Below, piece after piece: positions 1 through 8,210 of a DNA stretch of 9,711 nt. This DNA comes from Eubacteriales bacterium (GTDB lineage: Bacteria > Bacillota_A > Clostridia > Christensenellales > Aristaeellaceae). Position numbers and translations under genes: made by a program. Numbering within the stretch: position 1 is the stretch's first letter; the number at the start of each line of letters is the position of its first letter. The stretch covers positions 1 through 9,711 of the forward strand of contig JARKQO010000126.1 of the NCBI GenBank assembly GCA_029974855.1, in the 5' to 3' direction. The notes beneath the pieces were generated by a model. The model saw only the letters and a program-made list of their open reading frames with translations. It did no database searches and was not told the origin of the DNA.

Positions 1-459
1 GTACCGTAGAAGGTCCTTCAGATGCCGGTCCTCCTCAAAGGCGATGGCCAGCAGGATCTGCCCGGCGGTTTCGTCCCGGCACTGGAGGGAGAAGTTCCGG
101 TATGCGGCGGCGGCCCGTTCCTCCTCCTGGGCGGCGTAGTGGAGCATGCTGGGCACATCCCGCAGGAGACCCTTGCGCATGGCTTCCATCAGGCCTCCTT
201 CAAACAGGAGGCCGCTGGACACGGCGCTGAGGATCACCTGCCGCTCCAGGGGCTCCTCCATGCCGTCGTAAAGGGCCAGAAATCCCTCCAGATGGTCCCG
301 CTCGTCGGCCAGGGTGCGCTGGAGCATGGCATAGAGGGGTTCCTCCTGGCGGCCATGCTCCCGGAGAATGGCCAGGGCCCGCTCATAGAGCTGAACCGCG
401 CGGCGCTCCATTTCCGCAGCCAGAAAAAGGGCTTCCTGGATTGATCGAATCTGCATCAT
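1..459 (-). CDS. Rubrerythrin-like ferritin-fold di-iron protein (3' end beyond window)
   Basis: The minus-strand reading frame is open for 153 codons from an ATG at 459 to the window edge, with no stop, so the C-terminus is missing. It reads as a four-helix bundle with the spaced ligands of rubrerythrin/ferritin-like di-iron proteins. These are Glu18 in the first helix (EMERRAVQLYE), ExxH at Glu53/His56 (DERDH), a glutamate cluster at 112-114 (QEEER), and a second ExxH at Glu143/His146 (EEDRH). Proteins of this family reduce peroxide or handle iron in the cytoplasm of anaerobes; whether a rubredoxin domain follows cannot be seen. The ATG at 459 has only a weak GGGAAA upstream, and an in-frame GTG at 483 is an alternative. 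It lies 109 bp downstream of a DUF1858 redox gene on the same strand, which suggests a shared stress role (inference). Confidence 0.85.
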   Translation of the reverse strand, partial: MMQIRSIQEALFLAAEMERRAVQLYERALAILREHGRQEEPLYAMLQRTLADERDHLEGFLALYDGMEEPLERQVILSAVSSGLLFEGGLMEAMRKGLLRDVPSMLHYAAQEEERAAAAYRNFSLQCRDETAGQILLAIAFEEDRHLKDLLRY

Positions 460-467
460 TGGCGTTT

Positions 468-505
468 CCCATGGGTTTTCCACATGTTACCCATGCTTTC
501 CACAT
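468..505 (-). repeat. Imperfect tandem direct repeat in the rubrerythrin leader
   Basis: Read on the minus strand, ATGTGGAAAGCATGGG (505-490) is followed by ATGTGGAAAACCCATGGG (485-468). The starts are 20 bp apart, about two helical turns. The repeats end eight bases before the rubrerythrin ATG. They could be regulator half-sites or a leader structure; no known operator consensus is recognised. Confidence 0.45.
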
Positions 506-568
506 TTCCTTGGGGCTTGTGCAAAACCTTTTCCTTAGCGAGATTTTTTGAAGCCGGAGCGTAGGGCG

Positions 569-772
569 TTACCCCTGGCCGTCCAAAAAAGCGTTCAGCT
601 TTTCCACAAGGGCGTCCACATCCGCTCCATGGGCGAAGCAGGCATCCTGAAGGGATTCGGCGGTGGCATGGGGGCAGCCCAGGCAGTGCATGCCAAAGGC
701 CATGAAAATACTGGCGGTGCCACGGTTCAACGCCAGCACCTGACCAATGGACATATCCTTGGAAACAGCCAT
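569..772 (-). CDS. DUF1858 redox-disulfide domain protein (67 aa)
   Basis: This small cytoplasmic protein matches the DUF1858 / hybrid-cluster-protein-associated redox disulfide family. It has an N-terminal segment 'MSIGQVLAL', the core MHCLGCPHA with a CxxC at Cys30/Cys33, and the closing pattern HGADVDALVEKLN. It is the family's usual length, a single domain. The frame can be opened at a GTG at 781, but that codon overlaps the Shine-Dalgarno AAGGAG (786-781). The ATG at 772 sits 8 nt behind this site and is the better start. A near-consensus promoter lies upstream at 814-843. It is divergent from a Crp/Fnr regulator gene and upstream of rubrerythrin. Family members often occur beside hybrid cluster protein or Crp/Fnr genes, so a role in redox or nitrosative-stress chemistry is plausible. 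Its exact activity is unknown. Confidence 0.88.
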   Translation of the reverse strand: MAVSKDMSIGQVLALNRGTASIFMAFGMHCLGCPHATAESLQDACFAHGADVDALVEKLNAFLDGQG

Positions 773-780
773 AAAATCCA

Positions 781-786
781 CTCCTT
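781..786 (-). promoter_or_regulatory. Ribosome binding site that fixes the DUF1858 start
   Basis: AAGGAG on the minus strand is followed by 8 nt and then ATG at 772. It overlaps the upstream GTG at 781, so that GTG is unlikely to be used. Confidence 0.75.
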
Positions 787-788
787 AC

Positions 789-807
789 AGGCCCTTTGGT
801 TGGGCCT
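789..807. repeat. Inverted repeat in DUF1858 leader
   Basis: AGGCCC-N7-GGGCCT has perfect 6-bp arms and lies just downstream of the predicted DUF1858 transcription start. It could be an operator or a 5' leader hairpin directly before the ribosome binding site. It has no T-tract, so it is not a simple terminator. Confidence 0.4.
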
Positions 808-813
808 ACGCCT

Positions 814-843
814 ATCTTACCACTGGTTGCGGGGAGAAGTCAA
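814..843 (-). promoter_or_regulatory. Sigma-A type promoter for the DUF1858 gene
   Basis: On the minus strand, TTGACT (843-838) and TAAGAT (819-814) are separated by 18 bp. Both match the -35 and -10 consensus well. Predicted transcription starts near 807, giving a leader of about 35 nt before the ATG at 772. Confidence 0.7.
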
Positions 844-850
844 TGCGCAT
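843..850. promoter_or_regulatory. Palindrome between divergent promoters, candidate operator
   Basis: ATGCGCAT is a perfect 8-bp palindrome. It touches the -35 of the DUF1858 promoter and lies a few bases from the -35 of the divergent Crp/Fnr gene. A regulator bound here could act on both genes. This is inferred from position only; short palindromes also arise by chance. Confidence 0.3.
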
Positions 851-856
851 AGCGTC

Positions 857-885
857 TTGCGGCGGCGCTGAATTTGGGATATGCT
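857..885 (+). promoter_or_regulatory. Probable promoter for the Crp/Fnr gene
   Basis: TTGCGG (857-862) and TATGCT (880-885) are 17 bp apart. Transcription would start near 892. That lies inside the longest possible open frame (ATG at 881) and so supports the GTG start at 911. Confidence 0.45.
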
Positions 886-895
886 ATACCCGGAA

Positions 896-902
896 AAGGA
901 GG
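896..902 (+). promoter_or_regulatory. Ribosome binding site for the Crp/Fnr gene
   Basis: AAGGAGG is followed by 8 nt and then GTG at 911. No comparable site precedes the ATG at 881, so this site decides the start. Confidence 0.65.
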
Positions 903-910
903 GGGAGGCC

Positions 911-1639
911 GTGGGGCTGACGCAGGCCTGGGAGGAGCTGCTGAAAAGCGCGGAATTGTTTGCGGGCATCGATCCGGCGGTGTACCCGGCGCTGCTGCAG
1001 AGCTTACAGGCCCGCATTGTGCGGGTCAAGTCCGGGGAGGCTTTGCTGCGGGCGGGGGACCCCCCCGGCTTTATCGGGATGATCCTTTCCGGCCATGCCC
1101 ACATCCACCGGGAGAGCGCGCTGGGGGAGCCGGCGCTGATCGCTGCGCTGTCCAAGGGGGAGCTGTTTGCGGAAACCCTGTGCCTGGCCGGCCTGGCCAT
1201 TAGTCCCATGACCGTGGTGGCCCACGGCCCCTGCGACTACCTGCGCCTGCCGGCCTCCGGGTTTTTCCCCGACGGCCTGAGGGCGGGGGCCGGCCCCGGG
1301 GGACCCTTGGCAACCCGGCTCCAGGTGCCTTTGGAGCAGGCCCAGCTGCGCACCAACTTGCTGCGGATTCTGGCCCAGAAGAACCTGTACCTTCAGGCCC
1401 GGATGGACATCCTCTCCGCCAAGGGCATCCGGGACAAGGTGCTGCGGCTTCTGCGGCGCTACGCCAAGGAGGGCGGCAGCTTCACGGTGCCCTTCAACCG
1501 GGAGCAGATGGCCGCCTACCTGTGCGTGGACCGCTCCGCCCTGTCCCACGAGCTGGCCCGGATGCAGGGGGAGGGCTTGCTCCGCTACCAGAAAAACCGG
1601 TTCACCCTGACGCCGGAAGGCCGGGAAAAACTAAGATAA
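911..1639 (+). CDS. Crp/Fnr-family transcriptional regulator
   Basis: The protein has 242 residues from GTG 911; an in-frame ATG at 881 would add 10 residues but has no Shine-Dalgarno site. Residues about 20-115 form a cyclic-nucleotide-type beta-barrel (for example GEALLRAGDPP, then GELFAETLCLAG). The Arg that contacts cAMP in true CRP is not evident, so the effector is probably not cAMP. A long dimerisation helix (about 147-185, including LLRILAQKN) leads to a Crp-type winged helix. There, NREQMAAYLCVDRSALSHEL (206-225) contains the recognition helix. No N-terminal Cys cluster for a 4Fe-4S centre is seen. Residues 120-150 are Gly/Pro-rich and about ten residues longer than usual for this hinge. 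It is divergent from a DUF1858 gene and 19 bp ahead of a threonine aldolase, so it may regulate either or both. A redox or nitric-oxide-responsive (HcpR-like) role is inference from the DUF1858 neighbour. Confidence 0.85.
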   Translation: MGLTQAWEELLKSAELFAGIDPAVYPALLQSLQARIVRVKSGEALLRAGDPPGFIGMILSGHAHIHRESALGEPALIAALSKGELFAETLCLAGLAISPMTVVAHGPCDYLRLPASGFFPDGLRAGAGPGGPLATRLQVPLEQAQLRTNLLRILAQKNLYLQARMDILSAKGIRDKVLRLLRRYAKEGGSFTVPFNREQMAAYLCVDRSALSHELARMQGEGLLRYQKNRFTLTPEGREKLR

Positions 1640-1658
1640 TTTTGGACAAGGAGGCCCT

Positions 1659-2696
1659 ATGCTTCATTTTGAAAGCGATTACCTGGAGGGGGCGGATCCC
1701 CGGGTTCTGGAAGCCCTTGTGGAGGCCAACGCCCGGCAGCGCGGCGGCTACGGGGAGGACGACGACTGCCGCGAGGCCCGGGCGCTGATCCGGGAGCTGA
1801 CGGAGTGCCCCGGGGCGGAGGTGCATTTTTTGGTGGGGGGCACCCAGGCCAACCTGACGGTGATCTCCGCAGCCCTGCGCCCCTGGGAGGGGGTGCTGTG
1901 CGCGGACACGGGCCACATCCACGTGCACGAAACCGGGGCCATCGAGGCCACGGGCCATCGGGTGCTGGCCCTGCCGGGCCTGGAGGGGAAGCTGAGCGCC
2001 GCCCAGGTGGAGGAGGCCCTTCGGGCCCATCATGAAGATGCTACCCATGAGCATATGGTAAAACCAGCCATGGTGTACATCAGCCACCCCACGGAGCTGG
2101 GCACCCTGTACACCCGGCAGGAGCTGGAGGCCTTGGGGGCCAGCTGCAAGGCCCACGGGCTGCTCCTGTTTCTGGACGGGGCCCGGCTGGGCTATGGCCT
2201 GGCGGCGGACCCAAAGGTGGATCTGCCCTTTCTGGCCCGCTGCTGCGACGCCTTCACCTTGGGGGGCACCAAGGCTGGGCTGCTGTTTGGGGAGGCTGTG
2301 GTGCTGGCAAACCCGGGGCCCTGGGTCTGCTTCCGCTATGCCATGAAGCAGCGGGGCGGCATGCTGGCCAAGGGCTGGCTGCTGGGGGTGCAGTTCATGG
2401 CGATGCTGAAGGACGGCCACTATGTTCAGGCCTGCGCCAGGGCCAACAACCGGGCTCAGGCCCTGAAAAAGGCCTTTTTGGACAAGGGGTTTCCTTTGCT
2501 GGCGGACACCGCCACCAACCAGATCTTTCCCATTTTGCCCCTGGGGGTCATAGCCCGGCTTGGGGAAAAATACGGCTTCGCCCATTGGCAGCAGGTGGAC
2601 GGGGAGCACGCCGCCGTGCGCTTCTGTGTTGGCGTTACCACCCAAAGCCAGGCGGTTCAGGCGCTTTTGGAGGATATTGCCGGAATCGGAACCTGA
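1659..2696 (+). CDS. PLP-dependent threonine aldolase family enzyme
   Basis: This 345-residue protein belongs to the beta-eliminating lyase / low-specificity L-threonine aldolase family (LtaE type). The family cleaves L-threonine or L-allo-threonine to glycine and acetaldehyde in the cytosol. Visible landmarks are YGEDD near residue 31, the phosphate-binding GGTQAN (60-65), the PLP-stacking His86 in GHIHVHETGA, DGAR (173-176), and the Schiff-base Lys205 in TLGGTKAG. Length and order match the family. Translation starts at ATG 1659 behind AAGGAGG (1648-1654), only 4 nt away. It follows the Crp/Fnr gene by 19 bp on the same strand with no promoter between them, so they probably form an operon. 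Exact substrate preference cannot be read from the sequence; related PLP lyases are the main alternative. Confidence 0.88.
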   Translation: MLHFESDYLEGADPRVLEALVEANARQRGGYGEDDDCREARALIRELTECPGAEVHFLVGGTQANLTVISAALRPWEGVLCADTGHIHVHETGAIEATGHRVLALPGLEGKLSAAQVEEALRAHHEDATHEHMVKPAMVYISHPTELGTLYTRQELEALGASCKAHGLLLFLDGARLGYGLAADPKVDLPFLARCCDAFTLGGTKAGLLFGEAVVLANPGPWVCFRYAMKQRGGMLAKGWLLGVQFMAMLKDGHYVQACARANNRAQALKKAFLDKGFPLLADTATNQIFPILPLGVIARLGEKYGFAHWQQVDGEHAAVRFCVGVTTQSQAVQALLEDIAGIGT

Positions 2697-2700
2697 AACA

Positions 2701-2723
2701 GGCTGTAAAAGTTGGAAACAGCC
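2701..2723. repeat. Inverted repeat after the aldolase gene
   Basis: GGCTGT-N11-ACAGCC has perfect 6-bp arms and starts 5 nt after the stop codon. No T-tract follows, so it is at most a weak or factor-assisted terminator or an RNA-stabilising hairpin. Confidence 0.35.
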
Positions 2724-2745
2724 GGAAATTAGTAAGGATTTCGCC

Positions 2746-2774
2746 TTGACAATGTAATAAATTTGTAATATAGT
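2746..2774 (+). promoter_or_regulatory. Sigma-A promoter of the cell-wall-binding protein gene
   Basis: TTGACA (2746-2751) is a perfect -35. TATAGT (2769-2774) lies 17 bp downstream in an AT-rich spacer that stands out from the GC-rich surroundings. Transcription would start near 2781, leaving a leader of about 90 nt before the ATG at 2872. GGAGG (2860-2864), 7 nt before that ATG, is the ribosome binding site. Confidence 0.8.
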
Positions 2775-2871
2775 GAAGAACGATAGAGCGGTTGTAAAAC
2801 GTCTGTTAGGAAGAGAACAAATTTGATCACTTTTTTTGCGTTCAGGATTGTTGTGAGACGGAGGCGGCGGC

Positions 2872-5121
2872 ATGGAGAAAAATAGAAGTCCTTTGTTCCG
2901 GGAGAAGTTACGCAGGGGGGCCGCCTTGGCGCTGTGCGCCTGCTTTTTGGCAGCCCTGGCGCCGCTGAGCACCGCCCGGGCCACGGGACCCGACAGCATT
3001 GCGCCCTCGACCGTCAAGGTCTATGTGAAACTCGCGGCGGACGCGGAGGTTTTTACCACCCCCTCGTACAGCGCGGGAACGGTGGTGCCCGCGGGCACGG
3101 TGCTGCAGCTGGTGGCGGACCAAACCTATACCCTGGAGGGCGCCCAGTACTACCGGGTCTACTATAACAACCAGCCCCATCAGGTGCGGGCCGCGGACGT
3201 GGACGGACATAAGCTGGACGCCACCGGGCTTACGGATTACATCAAAAACACCCTCTGGCGGGCCGGCAGCTTCGCGGCCCTGAAGCGGGAGCTGAAGCTT
3301 ACCGGGGACGTGCGGGTGCATGGCCTTCAGATGGCCTTGCAAATTTTGGGCTATTATTCCGGCAACCTGGACGGCAACTTTGGCGAGGGTACCCACAGCG
3401 CGGTGAAGGCCTTCCAACGGGCCCACAAGCTGGAGGTGGACGGCAGCGCGGGCCCCATTACCCAGGCCCTGCTGTATCCCCTGGCCCTGGCGGGGGGCAC
3501 CGGCACCACCGGAGGATCCACCTCCACCTCCACCACCGGTACCTTGCGGACCAGCGCCAGTGTGAACCTGCGCAAGAGCACCTCCACCTCCTCGGCCCGG
3601 CTGGCCGTGGTGCCCAACAAAACCTCTCTGACCTATATCGACACCCGGGGATCCGGGGGCGTCACCTGGTACCAGGTGGTGTACAACGGCATCCGGGGCT
3701 GGCTCATGGGCACCTTTGTGAACGCGGGCGGCAGCAGCAGCGGCAGCTCCGGTTCCAGCTCCACAATCCAGATCGGCACCGTCACCATCACCCAGCCCGG
3801 CACCCGGGTGCGGAAAACCCCAGACGGCACCAAAACGGGCACCGTGCTGGCCTTGGGCAACGTGGTTCCCATGCTGGCGGACAAGGTACAGGCCGGGGGC
3901 TACGGCTGGTATAAGATCCAAACCAGCAGCGGTATCATAGGCTATGTGCGGGACGACTGCGCCACCGGCTCCCTGAGCGGCGGCAGCGCCGGGGTGGTGC
4001 CCTCCTCCACCAAGACCTATGTGAAGGTCAGCAATTATCTGGTGCTTTTCACCTCCAAGGAAAAGTCCACGGAGGGCGAGGTGAGCGTTCCCGACGGAAC
4101 GGTGCTGCAAATGGTGAGCCCCACCCCCTACACCTCCGGCGGGGTGGAGTACTGCAGCCTGTATTATCAAAACAAGGCCCACAACGCGCTGTACAGCGAT
4201 GTGAAAAACCTGGTCCTCACGACGGAAGCGCTGACCACGTACCTGACGGGGACCATCTGGACCGGCGGGTACGCCTATGCCCTGAAGCTGGAGTCCAACC
4301 TGGTGGGGGACGTGCGGGTGCACGCGGCGCAGCTGGCCCTGAGCGTGCTGGGCTATTACACCGGAGCCCTGGACGGCAACTATGGCAGCGGCTCCGCCAG
4401 CGCCACCCGGAATTTCCAAAGGAAGTACAACCTGAAGGTGGACGGCAGCATCGGCCCGGACACCTGGAACAAGCTCTTCCCGGCGGCGCTGGCGGCCTAT
4501 AACGGTACCACCCCGGGGACCTCCTCCGGGGAGTTCGGCATCGTCAAGAGCGTGGAGAAGGCCAGCTGGAACTATGGGGATAACGGCGCGGCGCTGTTCC
4601 CCAAGGACACCGTGGCCACGGTGATGGATGTGGCCACCAAGAAGGTGTTCACCATCTACCGCTGGGCCGGCGGCAACCACGCGGACTGCGTGCCCTATTC
4701 CACCGCCGACACCAAGGTGATGTGCGACATCGTGGGCTTCACTTACAACAGTGCGCGGCCCAGCAACATTGACGCGATCAAGAACGGTACCAGCATATGG
4801 CCGGACTTCAAAAACGGCGGCGTGGGCAGCAAGTGGGACCGCCGCCCGGCATGGCTCAACGTCAATGGCCGCGTTTTCTGCGTGAGCATCTATGGCTGGC
4901 CCCATGGCTATGGCGACGCCTCTTTTAATCAGGCCAAGTTTAACGTGGGGGCTAACAAGGGCTCGTACTTTCATAATGCCAACAACTACTATGGCATGAT
5001 GTGCATCCACTTTGTGGGCAGCAAAACCCATACCGGCAGTGTGGAGGATCCCGAACACCAGACTTCTATCAATACGGCTTATACCGAGGCCAAGAAGATA
5101 TGGCCCACCTTGGTGAAATGA
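2872..5121 (+). CDS. Secreted peptidoglycan-binding protein with SH3-like repeats and His-rich C-terminal domain
   Basis: The protein has 749 residues. Residues 1-37 are a Sec signal peptide: a charged n-region with KNR and EKLRR, a hydrophobic core, and a likely cut after STARA. A composite module at about 46-206 (SH3-like barrel, then a PF01471 peptidoglycan-binding helix bundle with LGYYSGNLDGNFG and VDGSAGP) recurs at about 379-543 (LGYYTGALDGNYG, VDGSIGP). Two bacterial SH3-type domains lie between them (about 224-285 and 299-365), joined by Ser/Thr/Gly linkers. The C-terminal part (about 554-749) carries HAD (His603, Asp605), PHG (His678), CIHF (His713), KTH (His720) and DPEHQ (His729). 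This resembles a domain I recall from other Firmicutes wall-binding proteins; it may be a metal-dependent wall hydrolase or an L,D-peptidase-like fold, but the activity is unproven. The gene is monocistronic, between its own promoter and a terminator. Confidence 0.85.
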   Translation: MEKNRSPLFREKLRRGAALALCACFLAALAPLSTARATGPDSIAPSTVKVYVKLAADAEVFTTPSYSAGTVVPAGTVLQLVADQTYTLEGAQYYRVYYNNQPHQVRAADVDGHKLDATGLTDYIKNTLWRAGSFAALKRELKLTGDVRVHGLQMALQILGYYSGNLDGNFGEGTHSAVKAFQRAHKLEVDGSAGPITQALLYPLALAGGTGTTGGSTSTSTTGTLRTSASVNLRKSTSTSSARLAVVPNKTSLTYIDTRGSGGVTWYQVVYNGIRGWLMGTFVNAGGSSSGSSGSSSTIQIGTVTITQPGTRVRKTPDGTKTGTVLALGNVVPMLADKVQAGGYGWYKIQTSSGIIGYVRDDCATGSLSGGSAGVVPSSTKTYVKVSNYLVLFTSKEKSTEGEVSVPDGTVLQMVSPTPYTSGGVEYCSLYYQNKAHNALYSDVKNLVLTTEALTTYLTGTIWTGGYAYALKLESNLVGDVRVHAAQLALSVLGYYTGALDGNYGSGSASATRNFQRKYNLKVDGSIGPDTWNKLFPAALAAYNGTTPGTSSGEFGIVKSVEKASWNYGDNGAALFPKDTVATVMDVATKKVFTIYRWAGGNHADCVPYSTADTKVMCDIVGFTYNSARPSNIDAIKNGTSIWPDFKNGGVGSKWDRRPAWLNVNGRVFCVSIYGWPHGYGDASFNQAKFNVGANKGSYFHNANNYYGMMCIHFVGSKTHTGSVEDPEHQTSINTAYTEAKKIWPTLVK

Positions 5122-5136
5122 TCAACGAACCCAATT

Positions 5137-5177
5137 GCAAGGGCCGGACGCAGCATGTCCGGCCCTTGCTTTATGTT
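5137..5177 (+). terminator. Strong hairpin terminator after the cell-wall protein gene
   Basis: GCAAGGGCCGGAC (5137-5149), a 7-nt loop and the exact complement (5157-5169) form a perfect 13-bp stem, followed by TTTATGTT. It begins 15 nt after the TGA. The T-tract is interrupted, but the stem is very stable. Confidence 0.8.
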
Positions 5178-5254
5178 GGCCCGTGCGTAGCACGGGCCAT
5201 GACGGGTCCCGGGACGAAGTCCCGGGCAGGGATGCAAGGGGCCGCGCCCCTTGC
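5177..5254. repeat. Array of three perfect short-loop hairpins between convergent genes
   Basis: Three consecutive inverted repeats follow the terminator. TGGCCCGTGC/GCACGGGCCA (5177-5199) has loop GTA. CCCGGGAC/GTCCCGGG (5208-5226) has loop GAA. GCAAGGGGC/GCCCCTTGC (5234-5254) has loop CGC. None has a T-tract on either strand. The outer arms of the last hairpin share GCAAGGG/CCCTTGC with the preceding terminator, so a long-range alternative pairing is possible. The array sits between the convergent ends of the wall-protein gene and clpB and may act as a transcript 3'-end stabiliser, a bidirectional terminator or a genome-wide intergenic repeat family. The last idea is inference. Confidence 0.7.
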
Positions 5255-5278
5255 CCCCCGTGCCGCCCCCCGACCCCG

Positions 5279-7885
<2,607 letters not shown>

Positions 7886-7966
7886 AAGATCCCTCCTTCT
7901 CTGGCTCCCAGGGGCCAAAGGCGATCATTTTCAAAGAAATGGAAGGAAAGAATTCCAGGCACACGT

Positions 7967-7983
7967 ACTGACTTTCTTTGACC
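7967..7983 (-). promoter_or_regulatory. CtsR-type heat-shock operator
   Basis: The minus strand reads GGTCAAA-GAA-AGTCAGT. This is a heptad direct repeat with a 3-nt spacer, as in the CtsR consensus (GGTCAAA then an A/G-GTCAAA heptad); the second heptad deviates in its last two bases. It lies immediately downstream of the predicted clpB transcription start (about 7986), where a bound repressor would block transcription. Confidence 0.7.
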
Positions 7984-7992
7984 TTCAAAAAT

Positions 7993-8020
7993 AGTATACG
8001 CCATTTTGGCCCCGTGTCAA
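7993..8020 (-). promoter_or_regulatory. Sigma-A promoter of clpB
   Basis: TTGACA (8020-8015) and TATACT (7998-7993) are separated by 16 bp on the minus strand, close to consensus. Transcription would start near 7986, giving a leader of about 100 nt. The match to the housekeeping consensus together with the adjacent CtsR box fits repressor-controlled heat induction, not an alternative sigma factor. Confidence 0.8.
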
Positions 8021-8130
8021 GGGTTTGGTGGAATTTTTTATGAAAAAGGGCGCTCTCCAAAGAGGGTCGGCTTTCCCATGATTTCGCGGCGGGAGGGGAA
8101 GCATGCCTTTTGTGAAAGAATTTGCAATCA

Positions 8131-8149
8131 TGACGGCCCGTCCCCGTCA
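8131..8149. promoter_or_regulatory. Inverted repeat over the -35 region, candidate operator
   Basis: TGACGG-CCCGTCC-CCGTCA has perfect 6-bp arms. It ends 9 bp before the -10 element of the downstream exported-protein gene. The position and half-site size (13-bp centre-to-centre) resemble a dimeric regulator site. Its cognate regulator is unknown. Confidence 0.45.
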
Positions 8150-8155
8150 AAGCTG

Positions 8156-8164
8156 TGGTATGAT
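8156..8164 (+). promoter_or_regulatory. Extended -10 promoter of the exported-protein gene
   Basis: TGGTATGAT matches an extended -10 (TGn then TATGAT). No good -35 hexamer is present 17 bp upstream; that region is occupied by an inverted repeat. This fits a promoter that relies on its extended -10 or on an activator. Confidence 0.5.
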
Positions 8165-8181
8165 GGGAGGAAGAACATCGC

Positions 8182-8190
8182 AAGGGGAGG
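8182..8190 (+). promoter_or_regulatory. Ribosome binding site pointing to an ATC codon
   Basis: AAGGGGAGG ends 8 nt before ATC (8199-8201), which is in frame with the exported-protein gene. The nearest ATG (8192) is only 1 nt from the site and in another frame. The nearest standard in-frame start, TTG 8211, is 20 nt away. Confidence 0.55.
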
Positions 8191-8210
8191 AATGACCTAT
8201 CCGCAAGGGA

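Noticed and set aside
2766..2771. TAATAT as the -10 of the wall-protein promoter
   Set aside because: It is only 14 bp from TTGACA; TATAGT at 17 bp fits better.
1602..3017. Long minus-strand open frame of 471 codons across the aldolase gene
   Set aside because: It is a GC-rich shadow: its protein is low-complexity Gly/Gln/Pro text with no family resemblance, while the plus strand encodes a complete PLP enzyme with all motifs.
2908..5058. Minus-strand open frame of 716 codons opposite the cell-wall protein
   Set aside because: It is antisense shadow rich in Gly/Ala/Val/His with no ribosome binding site or domain; the plus-strand gene has a promoter, ribosome binding site, signal peptide and domains.
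5177..5254. Hairpin array as a CRISPR array
   Set aside because: The stems differ from each other in sequence, and there are no repeated direct units or spacers of constant length.
7925..7945. Second CtsR-like half-site near TTTTCAAAGAAAT
   Set aside because: It matches only part of one heptad and has no correctly spaced partner.
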